The notes under the pieces are model-generated. The model was not told where the DNA came from and ran no database searches. It saw only the letters and a program-made list of their open reading frames with translations. A stretch of 64,000 nt of DNA from an uncultured Oribacterium sp. (GTDB lineage Bacteria > Bacillota > Clostridia > Lachnospirales > Lachnospiraceae), in assembly GCA_934270345.1 (NCBI GenBank), contig CAKQPT010000011.1, positions 7,817 to 71,816 of the forward strand, written 5' to 3'. This document shows positions 8,267 to 15,937 of this stretch, piece after piece (the first letter of the stretch is position 1; each line of letters starts with the position of its first letter). A program made the position numbers and the translations under genes.

Positions 8267-9667
8267 ATGCCAGAGAATATGAAGGAACTTCGTGTTCATG
8301 AAAGTTCAGATCAGAAGAGGAAGAAAACACAAGAGAAGGTGAGAGAGCTGCCGGAAATTTCGAACATCTATCCGACGCTGCCGTCGATGCTTCAAAAGTA
8401 TGCGCGCTATGGGCGGAAGGATGATTTCCGTGGGAAGACGAGTGAGGAGTTCAGGATCTGGCAGATGCGGAGTCGAGAGACACTGTGGAAGCTGCTCGGA
8501 ATGGATAAGATGGACAGCTGCGCACTCGAGCCGGAAATAGATGAAGTGGTGCTTCTGTCTCCGAAGCGTGCCGATGGCCGGGATGAGGCACAGGCCGAAC
8601 GTACGGAGGCTTCCGTGCGAACAGAAAATGAGGAGGCAGGGGCACAACACGATGCGATTTTACGCTATCATGTCCTCCTGCGCACAGAACCAGATATAAC
8701 ACTATCGGCGTATCTTCTTGTGCCGACATCCGCCGGTGCCGACACGCCGGTCTTCCTGTGTCCGCCGGGGCATAACGGCGGTGGGAAGTACTCCGTGGCG
8801 GGGGTGAGAGGAATTCGTGCGGTCGAAGAGTGTATCGAGAAATATAATTATGACTTCGGCTGGCAGCTCGCACGCCTCGGTTACGTCACCTTCTGCCCGG
8901 ATGTTCGTGGCTTCGGAGAGCGTCGGGAACTTCTGGAGGATACGAAAGAGCTTCCACTTGCGATGAAGGGTGACTGCTACTGGCTCGCGCATATGGGCGA
9001 ACCGATCGGCATCCCGGTGCTCGGCATGCTCAGCTGGGACCTCATGCGCTGCGTGGATTTCCTGGAAGAATATGTGATTACGAAGGAAGGGAAGCTCAGG
9101 CGACGGAAAGAGAGCGTTGTGGAAGAACGGGCGTCCGTGTGCGCTGTCCAGACGCCAGAGAAACGAGGCGGATACTTCTCTTCGAGAAAGCTTCCGCAGC
9201 AGATCGCAGGTAATGAAAGGTTGTCTTCGGCAACGGCGCGCTGGAATCCGGAATGCATCATCGCCTTCGGCTTCTCTGGCGGCGCGATGCAGAGCCTCTA
9301 CCTCAGTGCACTGGATGAGCGTATCCATGCGACATTTCTCTCCGGCTATATGTATGGCTTCCGCGATTCGCTTCTCCAGATGAACCGGAACTGCTCCTGC
9401 AATTACGTACCGCATCTCATGGAGCACTTCGACATGGGCGACATCGCGAGCCTGATCGCCCCGCGTCGGTTGATGATTCAGTCTTGCCGGGAAGACCGCC
9501 TCGCCGGTGCAAGGGGCCTCGCAAACGTCCAGGAACAGATCGACATCATCCGCGCAAACTACGCGGTGACAGGGAACACAGATAACGTGCAGCAGGACAT
9601 CGAAGACGGCCCGCATCACCTCGACACCCGTCACCTGGAGGACACCGCAAAGTGGCTTGTGGAATGA
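8267..9667 (+). CDS. Alpha/beta hydrolase (dienelactone hydrolase / acetyl esterase-like)
   Basis: A 466-aa hydrolase. I chose the ATG at 8267, with AAAGGAAG upstream, over earlier in-frame starts that run back through the palindromic repeats. Visible triad elements are the nucleophile elbow GFSGG (FGFSGGAMQS), an acidic residue region near SCREDRLAG, and a histidine in GPHHLD close to the C terminus. GHNGGG may form the oxyanion loop. Two hydrophilic inserts of 25-45 residues (after VVLLSPKR and after EEYVITKEGK) have low complexity and make the protein longer than typical relatives. Substrate unknown; probably an ester of a sugar or carboxylic acid. No signal peptide is seen, so it is cytoplasmic. 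Confidence 0.72.
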   Translation: MPENMKELRVHESSDQKRKKTQEKVRELPEISNIYPTLPSMLQKYARYGRKDDFRGKTSEEFRIWQMRSRETLWKLLGMDKMDSCALEPEIDEVVLLSPKRADGRDEAQAERTEASVRTENEEAGAQHDAILRYHVLLRTEPDITLSAYLLVPTSAGADTPVFLCPPGHNGGGKYSVAGVRGIRAVEECIEKYNYDFGWQLARLGYVTFCPDVRGFGERRELLEDTKELPLAMKGDCYWLAHMGEPIGIPVLGMLSWDLMRCVDFLEEYVITKEGKLRRRKESVVEERASVCAVQTPEKRGGYFSSRKLPQQIAGNERLSSATARWNPECIIAFGFSGGAMQSLYLSALDERIHATFLSGYMYGFRDSLLQMNRNCSCNYVPHLMEHFDMGDIASLIAPRRLMIQSCREDRLAGARGLANVQEQIDIIRANYAVTGNTDNVQQDIEDGPHHLDTRHLEDTAKWLVE

Positions 9668-9740
9668 TTTCCACGTTTGATAATTTGAGATGGTAGTAAC
9701 AGTTCAGCCGGGGCAACTTCTTCACCTCGGCTGATTTTCA

Positions 9741-9770
9741 AGAGACGTCCATGCCAAGCGTCTCTTTTTT
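9741..9770 (+). terminator. Rho-independent terminator
   Basis: AGAGACG and CGTCTCT pair around an 11-nt loop, followed directly by T5. It probably ends the hydrolase transcript, although it lies just inside the inverted-repeat-bounded region. Confidence 0.85.
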
Positions 9771-9912
9771 GTTTGTTTGCCCACCCCATTTAACTGCCTT
9801 TATCTATTTACATATAGGACCCGCCCCGTGCAAACAAACAAAAAAATCGACGATATTTTCTTTGAGTGCGGCTGCCACAAGTGTGGATAGCTCTCCCATT
9901 TTTTAAAACAAT

Positions 9913-10006
9913 AAGTTTGAGGCCTCCTCATGAGCTAGGGTGGGACCGAAACGCACAAACATCCACTGAACTCCATGGGGTGGGCGAATGAGGAGTCCTC
10001 AAACAT
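9913..10006 (+). repeat. 94-bp inverted-repeat element, copy 1
   Basis: Ends GTTTGAGGCCTCCTCAT and ATGAGGAGTCCTCAAAC pair with one mismatch. The interior carries GGGTGGGACCGAAACGCAC and CCATGGGGTGGG. The same element occurs in opposite orientation at 49187-49280. This copy is embedded in the 632-bp inverted-repeat region. Confidence 0.75.
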
Positions 10007-10366
10007 CTGCCTAAATGGAAGCCAAAGGACGATCGCAGGCATGGTTGAACCGAAAATTGATGATCGTGCCTACGATCACGATCAATTTTATAGGCACGGT
10101 GTCTTCAAATCCGAAGCATCGTGCCTACGGTTTACCACGGATTATGGCTATTTCCGTAGGCACGATGATGTTTTAAAGCGCTTACCATGCCTGCAGTTGA
10201 AATTTCAGAATTCCCTCGCCATAGGCATGATGGCGGATTTTTCAGCTCAACGTGCCTGCACTCGCAAATTCCATATGACGTTGGATCGTCATGATGATGG
10301 CTTTTAGCACCCCGGCTGAACTGTTACAAATGATCAACGCGCATTCGCTACTGAGATGCCAAAAAA

Positions 10367-10395
10367 TTGACACTGTATTGCAAATGTAGTATAAC
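10367..10395 (+). promoter_or_regulatory. Sigma-70-type promoter of the toxin-antitoxin operon
   Basis: TTGACA (10367-10372), 17-nt spacer, TATAAC (10390-10395); the antitoxin ATG is 23 bases further on. Confidence 0.8.
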
Positions 10396-10417
10396 AAAGG
10401 CGAAAGGAGATGACATT

Positions 10418-10690
10418 ATGGCTACAGTTCCTACACAAATTCGCATTGATACAGAAGTGAAAAAGCAGGCAAATGAACTATTCGGAACCCTTGGGATGGA
10501 TATGTCCAGTGCTGTTAATATTTTTCTCAAGCAGTGTATTCTGAGAGGTGGAATTCCGTTTACTATTGAGGTGCCGCAGTATTCTCAGGCTGTGCTTGAC
10601 GCTATGGCAGAAGCAAAACGTATTTCCCGTGATCCTGACACACCGGGATACACCAGCATGGAAGCATTGAAAAAAGCACTGGAAGATTAA
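10418..10690 (+). CDS. dinJ: Type II antitoxin, RelB/DinJ family
   Basis: A 90-aa antitoxin. The N-terminal part (VPTQIRIDTEVKKQANELF, then SAVNIFLKQC) is a ribbon-helix-helix DNA-binding domain that would bind and autorepress its promoter; the C-terminal part would wrap the toxin. The ATG at 10418 follows AAAGGAGA; an upstream in-frame ATG at 10367 overlaps the -35 box and is rejected. The toxin follows with no gap. The pair is less GC-rich than its neighbours, consistent with horizontal acquisition. Confidence 0.88.
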   Translation: MATVPTQIRIDTEVKKQANELFGTLGMDMSSAVNIFLKQCILRGGIPFTIEVPQYSQAVLDAMAEAKRISRDPDTPGYTSMEALKKALED

Positions 10691-10969
10691 GTGTTAGAGA
10701 TTAGATTTACTACGGCTTATAAGAAAAGCTATAAGCTGATGAAAAAACGCGGAAAGGATTTAACGCTCCTTGATGATGTCATCGATGCTTTACGTCAGGG
10801 TCAAGTATTAGAAGAAAGATACCGCGATCATGAGTTAAAAGGAAAATTTAAAGGATTTCGTGAATGTCATATACAGCCGGATTGGCTACTGATCTATCTG
10901 ATTGAAAATGATATTCTCACATTAACTTTAGTAGATACAGGAAGCCATTCTGATTTGCTGAATATGTAG
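10691..10969 (+). CDS. yafQ: Type II toxin, YafQ family mRNA interferase
   Basis: A 92-aa RelE-superfamily toxin of YafQ type, expected to cleave mRNA on the ribosome. It begins with GTG at 10691, immediately after the antitoxin stop. The catalytic-type histidines and acidic residue are in HELKGKFKGFRECHIQPDW and the C-terminal TGSHSDLL, matching the layout of YafQ. There is no sign of truncation, so the module looks functional. The distance to the adenosine deaminase gene is only 15 bases, but that gene is unlikely to be functionally linked. Confidence 0.88.
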   Translation: MLEIRFTTAYKKSYKLMKKRGKDLTLLDDVIDALRQGQVLEERYRDHELKGKFKGFRECHIQPDWLLIYLIENDILTLTLVDTGSHSDLLNM

Positions 10970-10984
10970 AAGAGGGTGAGTGCT

Positions 10985-11998
10985 ATGAAACGACTGATTG
11001 ATTTACATATCCATCTGGATGGTTCGCTTCCGTACGAGACCGTCCATAAGCTGATGCAGCAGGCGGGGATGCCGGCGAAGACGGATGCGGAGCTTTATCC
11101 GCTGCTGTCGGTGCCGGAGGACTGCCGGGATCTCAATGAATATCTGGAGAAGTTCGACTTCCCGCTTCAGCTGATGCAGAGCGCGGGAAACATTGAGCAG
11201 ATCGTATATGAGCTTCTGACCGTGCAGCGCGCGGAGGGGCTGGTGTATACGGAGATCCGCTTCGCACCGCAGTTCCACTGCCAGCAGGGCCTTACGCAGG
11301 CGGCCGTGGTCGGGGCGGCTGTAGCGGGGCTTCGTCGCTTCGAGAAGGAGCAGTACAGCTGTACCTGTGCGGAGACGACGCCGGAGCTGCATGCCGGCCT
11401 CATCCTCTGTGCGATGCGTGGTAGCGATAATAAGGAAGCCAATCTGGAGACCGTTCGAGTGGCCGCGAAGTACCTCGGAAAGGGCGTGGTGGCGCTCGAT
11501 CTCGCCGGCGCAGAGGCACTGTTCCCGACGCGTGACTTCGAGGATGTCTTCGCACTGGCCCGAGAGCTCGAGGTACCGTTTACGATCCACGCCGGTGAAG
11601 CGGATGGACCAGACTCCATCCGGACCGCGCTCGCGTTCGGTGCCCGCCGGATCGGCCATGGTGTCCGTGCGCTCGAGGATGCCGCGCTCGTGGAGGAGCT
11701 CGCCGAAAAGAGAATCCCGCTGGAGTGCTGCCCGACCTCGAATCTCAACACGAAGATGTTCCCGGATATGGCGCATTATCCGATCCGTGCGCTGCTCGAA
11801 GCCGGTGTGAAGGCCACGGTCAACACCGACAACATGACCGTCTCGGATACTACGGAGTCGAAGGAGCTCGCGAAGCTCGAGCAGGCGATCGGCCTGACCG
11901 CAGACGAGGAAAAGCAGCTTCTGTTCAATGCAGCCGACGCGATCTTCGGTGGCGAGGCCGAAAAAACACGGCTCCGGAAGCTGATTTCTGAGATGTGA
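10985..11998 (+). CDS. add: Adenosine deaminase
   Basis: Deaminates adenosine and deoxyadenosine to inosine forms in purine salvage (337 aa). Zinc ligands and catalytic residues are recognisable: HIHLDGS (HxH) near the N terminus, TIHAGEADG (His and Glu), IGHGVR, and NTDN for the last metal-binding Asp. The ATG at 10985 is preferred to the GTG at 10976 because AGAGGGTG then lies at proper distance. Composition returns to the GC-rich average here, in contrast to the toxin-antitoxin pair before it. Confidence 0.93.
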   Translation: MKRLIDLHIHLDGSLPYETVHKLMQQAGMPAKTDAELYPLLSVPEDCRDLNEYLEKFDFPLQLMQSAGNIEQIVYELLTVQRAEGLVYTEIRFAPQFHCQQGLTQAAVVGAAVAGLRRFEKEQYSCTCAETTPELHAGLILCAMRGSDNKEANLETVRVAAKYLGKGVVALDLAGAEALFPTRDFEDVFALARELEVPFTIHAGEADGPDSIRTALAFGARRIGHGVRALEDAALVEELAEKRIPLECCPTSNLNTKMFPDMAHYPIRALLEAGVKATVNTDNMTVSDTTESKELAKLEQAIGLTADEEKQLLFNAADAIFGGEAEKTRLRKLISEM

Positions 11999-12109
11999 TT
12001 TCACTTTCGCAGAAGTAGACTCCTTGTCGAGGGCACTTTTAGAAGCAGGGACCTCGTTTTCGGAAGATTTGCTATGTTGATGACATTTTAAGTTGCCTTT
12101 CTGAAACAG

Positions 12110-12164
12110 AAAGTGGCACGGTAAGCGCTTCAATCATCGAAGATGCCTACAGTGCCACTTTTTC
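12110..12164. terminator. Bidirectional terminator
   Basis: AAAGTGGCAC and GTGCCACTTT pair around a 32-nt loop and are followed by TTT on the + strand; on the - strand the arm is likewise followed by T-rich sequence. It lies between the convergent add and exporter genes. Confidence 0.7.
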
Positions 12165-12180
12165 ATTTTGCACCGTGTTT

Positions 12181-12903
12181 TTATTTTTTTCTGCCAAAGT
12201 TCTCATGCTCCTGCTCGCGGAACTTCTTATTTTTATGAAGATAGGACTGGAAGGCCTGTCCGGTATGGGTCCAGACGCTTCGGAAGGAGAGGCCGTTCTC
12301 ACGGTCACGCTTCGTCGGGAGGACGGTGGTGATGGCCAGCGCGATCAGGACACCGACACCGGTATCAATGATACGGGCGATCGTGTACAGCACGACGCGT
12401 TCTTGACCGACCGTAAACATCACGACGAAATAAACGACGGTACCCGGCTGAATCGCGGAGTCTGCGCCGAGGGCCAGGTTGCAGAGAAGCACGAGGCAGA
12501 GGCCGAGGACCATCCATGCCCAGTCCGGTACACCGAAGAGCGGGTTCGTATAGAGTGTATAAAACGGGATGACCAGCAGACCACCGACGAAGGTACCGAT
12601 GAAACGGTTGAAACCATTATGGAAGCCCTCTTCGAACTGGCTGCCGACACCATAGACCGCACCGATCAGCGCGAAGCATGGATTCCGGTCCTGGAACAGA
12701 TACTCATAGATGATGGCCGTCGCCAGAACGACCAGCGCACTGCGCCATACACGATCCGTGATACGCGGAAAACGGAATTTTTGACGAGATGCGGTTTCCT
12801 GGCCGTCTTGCGCTTCTTCACGTATGTTATGTACTTCCTGTACGCTCTGCGCATGCTCGCTGTTCAGAATCTCTGACATCTCTGGTGTTTCCTGTGCTGC
12901 CAT
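12181..12903 (-). CDS. FUSC / aromatic acid exporter family membrane protein
   Basis: A 240-aa protein with a hydrophilic N terminus (about 45 residues), four or five transmembrane segments, and a basic C-terminal tail. VWRSALVVLATAI, the PCFALIGAVYGVG loop and RFIGTFVGGLL resemble half-size FUSC/ArAE_1 exporters. Full-size relatives have a cytoplasmic C-terminal domain, absent here. Likely an inner-membrane efflux or stress protein; substrate unknown. The start follows GCGAGGGGGG. Upstream, 12904-13110 has only A/T-rich promoter-like DNA. Confidence 0.75.
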   Translation of the reverse strand: MAAQETPEMSEILNSEHAQSVQEVHNIREEAQDGQETASRQKFRFPRITDRVWRSALVVLATAIIYEYLFQDRNPCFALIGAVYGVGSQFEEGFHNGFNRFIGTFVGGLLVIPFYTLYTNPLFGVPDWAWMVLGLCLVLLCNLALGADSAIQPGTVVYFVVMFTVGQERVVLYTIARIIDTGVGVLIALAITTVLPTKRDRENGLSFRSVWTHTGQAFQSYLHKNKKFREQEHENFGRKK

Positions 12904-13110
12904 CAGCCCGCCCCCCTCGCCGGATATTCATGATTTTTTTATGATTTCATCCGCGAAACGCGGTCTGATATCGTATGGAATATCGGATCCTTCTAAATAT
13001 ATGTTCTCAGGGAAAGAGCGTCAATCGCCGTACCGTTCTAAATTGCATACAATGCACATTGTTCGCCTTTATATCCAAAAATATGGACAGACAGGTAGTA
13101 CGTAATGTAA

Positions 13111-13334
13111 GGCTGCCCAGTGGGCGACCACCAGACGCCATACGGAGAGGTCGTGAAGAATCAAAATCCCACCCATTAGAAGTACTTAGAATTTTCCTTA
13201 GCCCCTCTGATAATGCTGAGTTTTTATCAAGATAACTCAGCGATTGCAGAGGGCTTAGTACTTCTTATGGGTGGGATTTTAGAGTCTTCCGAGCTCGGAG
13301 TACTGTGCGACTGGTGGTCGCCCACTGAGCAGCC
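13111..13334 (+). repeat. Covarying rod-hairpin element, copy 1
   Basis: Outer arms 13111-13134 and 13311-13334 pair over 24 bases with one mismatch. Inward come TAC/GTA, GAG/CTC and TCG/CGA separated by purine mismatches; GAAGA/TCTTC; the internal loop ATC/AGAG; a stem of about 25 bp (13165-13189 with 13255-13279) having two T-T mismatches 10 nt apart; a 5' bulge with ATTTTCCTTA; then GCCCCTCTG/CAGAGGGC and GCTGAGTT/AACTCAGC. The same architecture, with different stem sequences, recurs at 42500, 55026 and 60124. Situated just beyond the 3' end of the ECF gene and upstream of the exporter gene. RNA or DNA hairpin not decided. Confidence 0.85.
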
Positions 13335-13344
13335 GGACTATAGT

Positions 13345-13926
13345 TTAGTGCGCCAGCTTCATGAAGAAGCCTGCCTTCTGAAGTGCCGGGCGAAGTGCCG
13401 CGTATACAGCCACAGATACGACGAGGGATACGACCGCGTTGATCGTGGTGGCGACGAAGTTGATCTTCAGGGACAGATCCGCTGCTGGCTTTCCGAGGAT
13501 GAGAATTTTATACCAGTAGCCGATGATCGGGTCTGCAAACATGTTGAAGATCAGACCGCAGGCAGCAGCGATGATAGTCCAGCGAAGGATATGCTTCGGA
13601 TCATCGGTCTTCGTGATACCGCCGATTCTGTGTGCGACGAAGCCGGTGATGAGACCGATGAGCAGCTTACAGAACAGTGTCTTCGGTACGAGTGGAGCAT
13701 AGACCGGATCCAGCAGATCACCGATGCTCATACCGATTGCACCAGCGATACCACCGAGCGGACCGCCGATGATGAACGCACCGAGTACCACGACGGCATT
13801 TCCGAGGTGGATGGATGTCATATCCGCACCGACCGGAATCTTGATCTGCAGGAAGGTGAAGACTGCATAGGAAAGCGCTGCGAACAGAGCGGCAAGCGCA
13901 AGCTGATAGGTTTTCGAGTTATTCAT
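13345..13926 (-). CDS. ECF transporter S component
   Basis: A 193-aa hydrophobic protein with about six transmembrane segments, the size of the substrate-binding S component of energy-coupling-factor vitamin importers. The N-terminal LALAALFAALSYAVFTF carries the AxxxA motif that contacts the shared T component, and the LGAFIIGGPLGGIAGAIGMSIGDLL stretch is typical of the ECF-ribofla_trS-like group. The energising ATPases are not nearby, as usual for group II ECF systems. The vitamin or precursor cannot be told. GAGGAGGC lies before the ATG. The long leader was checked for a riboswitch; none recognised. Confidence 0.8.
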   Translation of the reverse strand: MNNSKTYQLALAALFAALSYAVFTFLQIKIPVGADMTSIHLGNAVVVLGAFIIGGPLGGIAGAIGMSIGDLLDPVYAPLVPKTLFCKLLIGLITGFVAHRIGGITKTDDPKHILRWTIIAAACGLIFNMFADPIIGYWYKILILGKPAADLSLKINFVATTINAVVSLVVSVAVYAALRPALQKAGFFMKLAH

Positions 13927-14410
13927 AATGTTGCCTCCTCAGGTGTGTTCAGGCATCTGCCTGTTCTGCCCTGCATTATAGGCCAGAGCTGGCACTATCG
14001 TAACTACCAGATAATTTTTATTTTATATGACCAGATGGCCGGATGAGACCACATTTGTTATAGAAGAAAACGATGCTATTCCCGTGGGTGTATGCTGCCG
14101 GATCAGCTGCAGGCCAATGTCTACAGTGGGATGTGATACCTCCGCAGAGTGACTGCGTGGTGCCCGTTTGCATTGCTATAAAGCAAATTTATATCTGACT
14201 CCAGACATCAAGTATTATACAATAGCAGATGCGGGTGCTATGATTTCACCATCAGCTGAAGGAAATCACTTAAGAAACTGATGAACGTAAAGATGAAAAC
14301 ATCGGAACGAAAACGCCGATGCGGACTGCAGAAGCCGCCGGAATCATAGAGGAGAGTTCGGGCGACCCGCAGATAGGAACGCGCAGCCGAAGCTGCAGAA
14401 GGAGAACATC
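13927..14410. other. Long divergent intergenic region, no gene seen
   Basis: Contains the leaders of the ECF gene (- strand) and of the sulfhydrylase gene (+ strand). Short stems are visible (TGATTTC 14239 with GAAATCA; CATCGG with CCGATG near 14297-14325; TTTGC...GCAAA near 14168-14190), but none matches the S-box, T-box, TPP, cobalamin, FMN or preQ1 consensus as I know them. No open reading frame with a ribosome binding site and protein-like composition was found. Confidence 0.5.
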
Positions 14411-15724
14411 ATGCCGAAGAAGCCATATGTAGACAGAAATTACGGATTTGATACCAAGGCCATCCACGTAGGACAGGAGAACCCGGATCCAGCGACCGGC
14501 GCGAGAGCGGTTCCGATCTACCAGACCAGCGCATTCGTATTTAACGATGCCGATCATGCAGCTGCCCGTTTCGCACTGAAGGATGCAGGAAACATCTATG
14601 CGAGACTGACGAACCCGACCGAGGATGTCTTCGAGCAGAGAGTCGCCGCCCTCGAGGGTGGTGTCGCAGCACTCGGTGTTGCATCCGGTGCAGCCGCGGT
14701 CACCTACGCATTTAAGGCCGTTGCACATGCCGGTGACCACATCGTTTCCGCGAAGAACATCTACGGCGGAACCTACAACTACCTCGCTCATACCTTTACC
14801 GACTACGGTGTAACGACCACGTTCGTAGATCCGTACAACTACGAGGAAGTTGAGGCAGCCATCCAGCCGAACACGAAGGCCCTCTATGCCGAGACCCTCG
14901 GTAACCCGAACGGTGAGGTCCTCGACCTCGATAAGTGGGTAGAGATCGCACACAAGCATGACCTCCCGCTCATCATCGATAACACCTTCGCAACCCCGGT
15001 ACAGATCCGTCCGATCGAGCACGGTGCCGACATCGTCGTTCATTCAGCGACAAAGTTTATCGGTGGTCACGGAACCACCATCGGCGGTGTCATCGTCGAT
15101 GCCGGCAAGTTCAACTGGAACCAGCCGGAGAAGTGGCCATGGCTCGCAACGAAGAACGAGTCCTACCATGGCGTAACCTTCGCCACCGACTGCGCACCGG
15201 CCACCATCGCCACCTATCTTCGCGCCATCATCCTTCGTGACGAAGGCGCAACCCTTGCACCGCTGAACGCATGGCTGCTCCTGCAGGGCATCGAGACCCT
15301 GGCTCTTCGTGTAGAGCGTCACACCGAGAACGCACTGAAGGTTGTCGATTACCTGTCGAAGAACCCGCATGTTGCCTACGTTTCTCACCCGGCTGCCTCG
15401 AAGGATCCGGTACAGCAGGCCCTCTATCAGAAGTACTATCCGAACGGCGCCGGCTCCATCTTCACCTTTGACATCGACGGTGACGAGCAGAAGGCGAAGG
15501 ACTTCATCGATAACCTCGAGCTCTTCTCACTGCTGGCCAATGTTGCCGACGTGAAGTCTCTCGTCGTACACCCTGCAACCACTACCCACGCAGAGTGCAA
15601 TGACGCCGAGCTCGCCGATCAGGGCATCAAGCGGAACACCATCCGCCTCTCCATCGGCATCGAGAATGTCGAGGATATCATCGCAGACCTCGACCGCGCA
15701 TTCCACGCTGTATTCGCTGACTGA
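14411..15724 (+). CDS. metY: O-acetylhomoserine aminocarboxypropyltransferase (sulfhydrylase)
   Basis: A 437-aa PLP enzyme of the Cys/Met metabolism family, making homocysteine from O-acetylhomoserine and sulfide. The PLP lysine lies in VHSATKFIGGHG; other family landmarks are YxRLTNPT-like YARLTNPTED, the ASGAAAVTYAF loop, and the active-site DNTFATP. Length is right for MetY rather than the shorter cystathionine gamma-synthases. GAAGGAGA precedes the start. It stands alone between a long leader and a strong terminator. Confidence 0.92.
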   Translation: MPKKPYVDRNYGFDTKAIHVGQENPDPATGARAVPIYQTSAFVFNDADHAAARFALKDAGNIYARLTNPTEDVFEQRVAALEGGVAALGVASGAAAVTYAFKAVAHAGDHIVSAKNIYGGTYNYLAHTFTDYGVTTTFVDPYNYEEVEAAIQPNTKALYAETLGNPNGEVLDLDKWVEIAHKHDLPLIIDNTFATPVQIRPIEHGADIVVHSATKFIGGHGTTIGGVIVDAGKFNWNQPEKWPWLATKNESYHGVTFATDCAPATIATYLRAIILRDEGATLAPLNAWLLLQGIETLALRVERHTENALKVVDYLSKNPHVAYVSHPAASKDPVQQALYQKYYPNGAGSIFTFDIDGDEQKAKDFIDNLELFSLLANVADVKSLVVHPATTTHAECNDAELADQGIKRNTIRLSIGIENVEDIIADLDRAFHAVFAD

Positions 15725-15753
15725 TATAATTTTATATCACAGATCATCTCATG

Positions 15754-15782
15754 AACCGGAAGCCACTGGCTTCCGGTTTTTT
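15754..15782 (+). terminator. Rho-independent terminator after metY
   Basis: AACCGGAAGCC, 3-nt loop, GGCTTCCGGTT, then T-run. Confidence 0.93.
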
Positions 15783-15937
15783 CAGTCCGTCACAGTTCCG
15801 GCTCCCCCTGCAGCCTGCTTTTCTGAAATAAAAATTGTGCAACAGGTTGCTGCACAAATTTGTATTTCAACCAATGTGCTAAAAAATGCCCCTGTCCCTG
15901 TGCTATCATAGAGCTATCAGAAAAAGGCAGGTGTCTT

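Larger units (their letters stand above)
9696..10327. repeat. 632-bp region bounded by perfect 18-bp inverted repeats, with nested stems
   Basis: GTAACAGTTCAGCCGGGG (9696-9713) recurs as its exact reverse complement at 10310-10327. Inside are further perfect pairs: GCAGGCATGGT (10035) with ACCATGCCTGC (10184); CATCGTGCCTACGG (10117-10130) with CCGTAGGCACGATG (10154-10167); AAAATTGAT (10053) with ATCAATTTT (10081), itself enclosing GATCGT/ACGATC around a GCCT loop; and GTTTGTTTGC (9770) with GCAAACAAAC (9829). It also contains a terminator-like hairpin and one copy of the 94-bp repeat family. I see no convincing protein-coding gene. It could be a large structured RNA, a non-autonomous mobile element, or a decayed one. 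Confidence 0.7.

Noticed and set aside
13111..13334. Rod element as integron attC site or IS200/IS605 end
   Set aside because: No GTTRRRY core-site motifs, no integrase or TnpA, and the outer arms are unrelated between copies; the likeness to attC is only in the pattern of kept mismatches.
13111..13334. Rod element as group II intron or retron RNA
   Set aside because: No reverse transcriptase is encoded in or near any copy and no domain V-like hairpin is seen.
13213..14046. A 277-codon + strand frame over the rod element and ECF gene
   Set aside because: It runs antisense through a clear membrane protein gene and lacks a ribosome binding site.
14041..14410. S-box, T-box or other riboswitch upstream of metY
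   Set aside because: None of the conserved core sequences could be found; only generic short stems are present.
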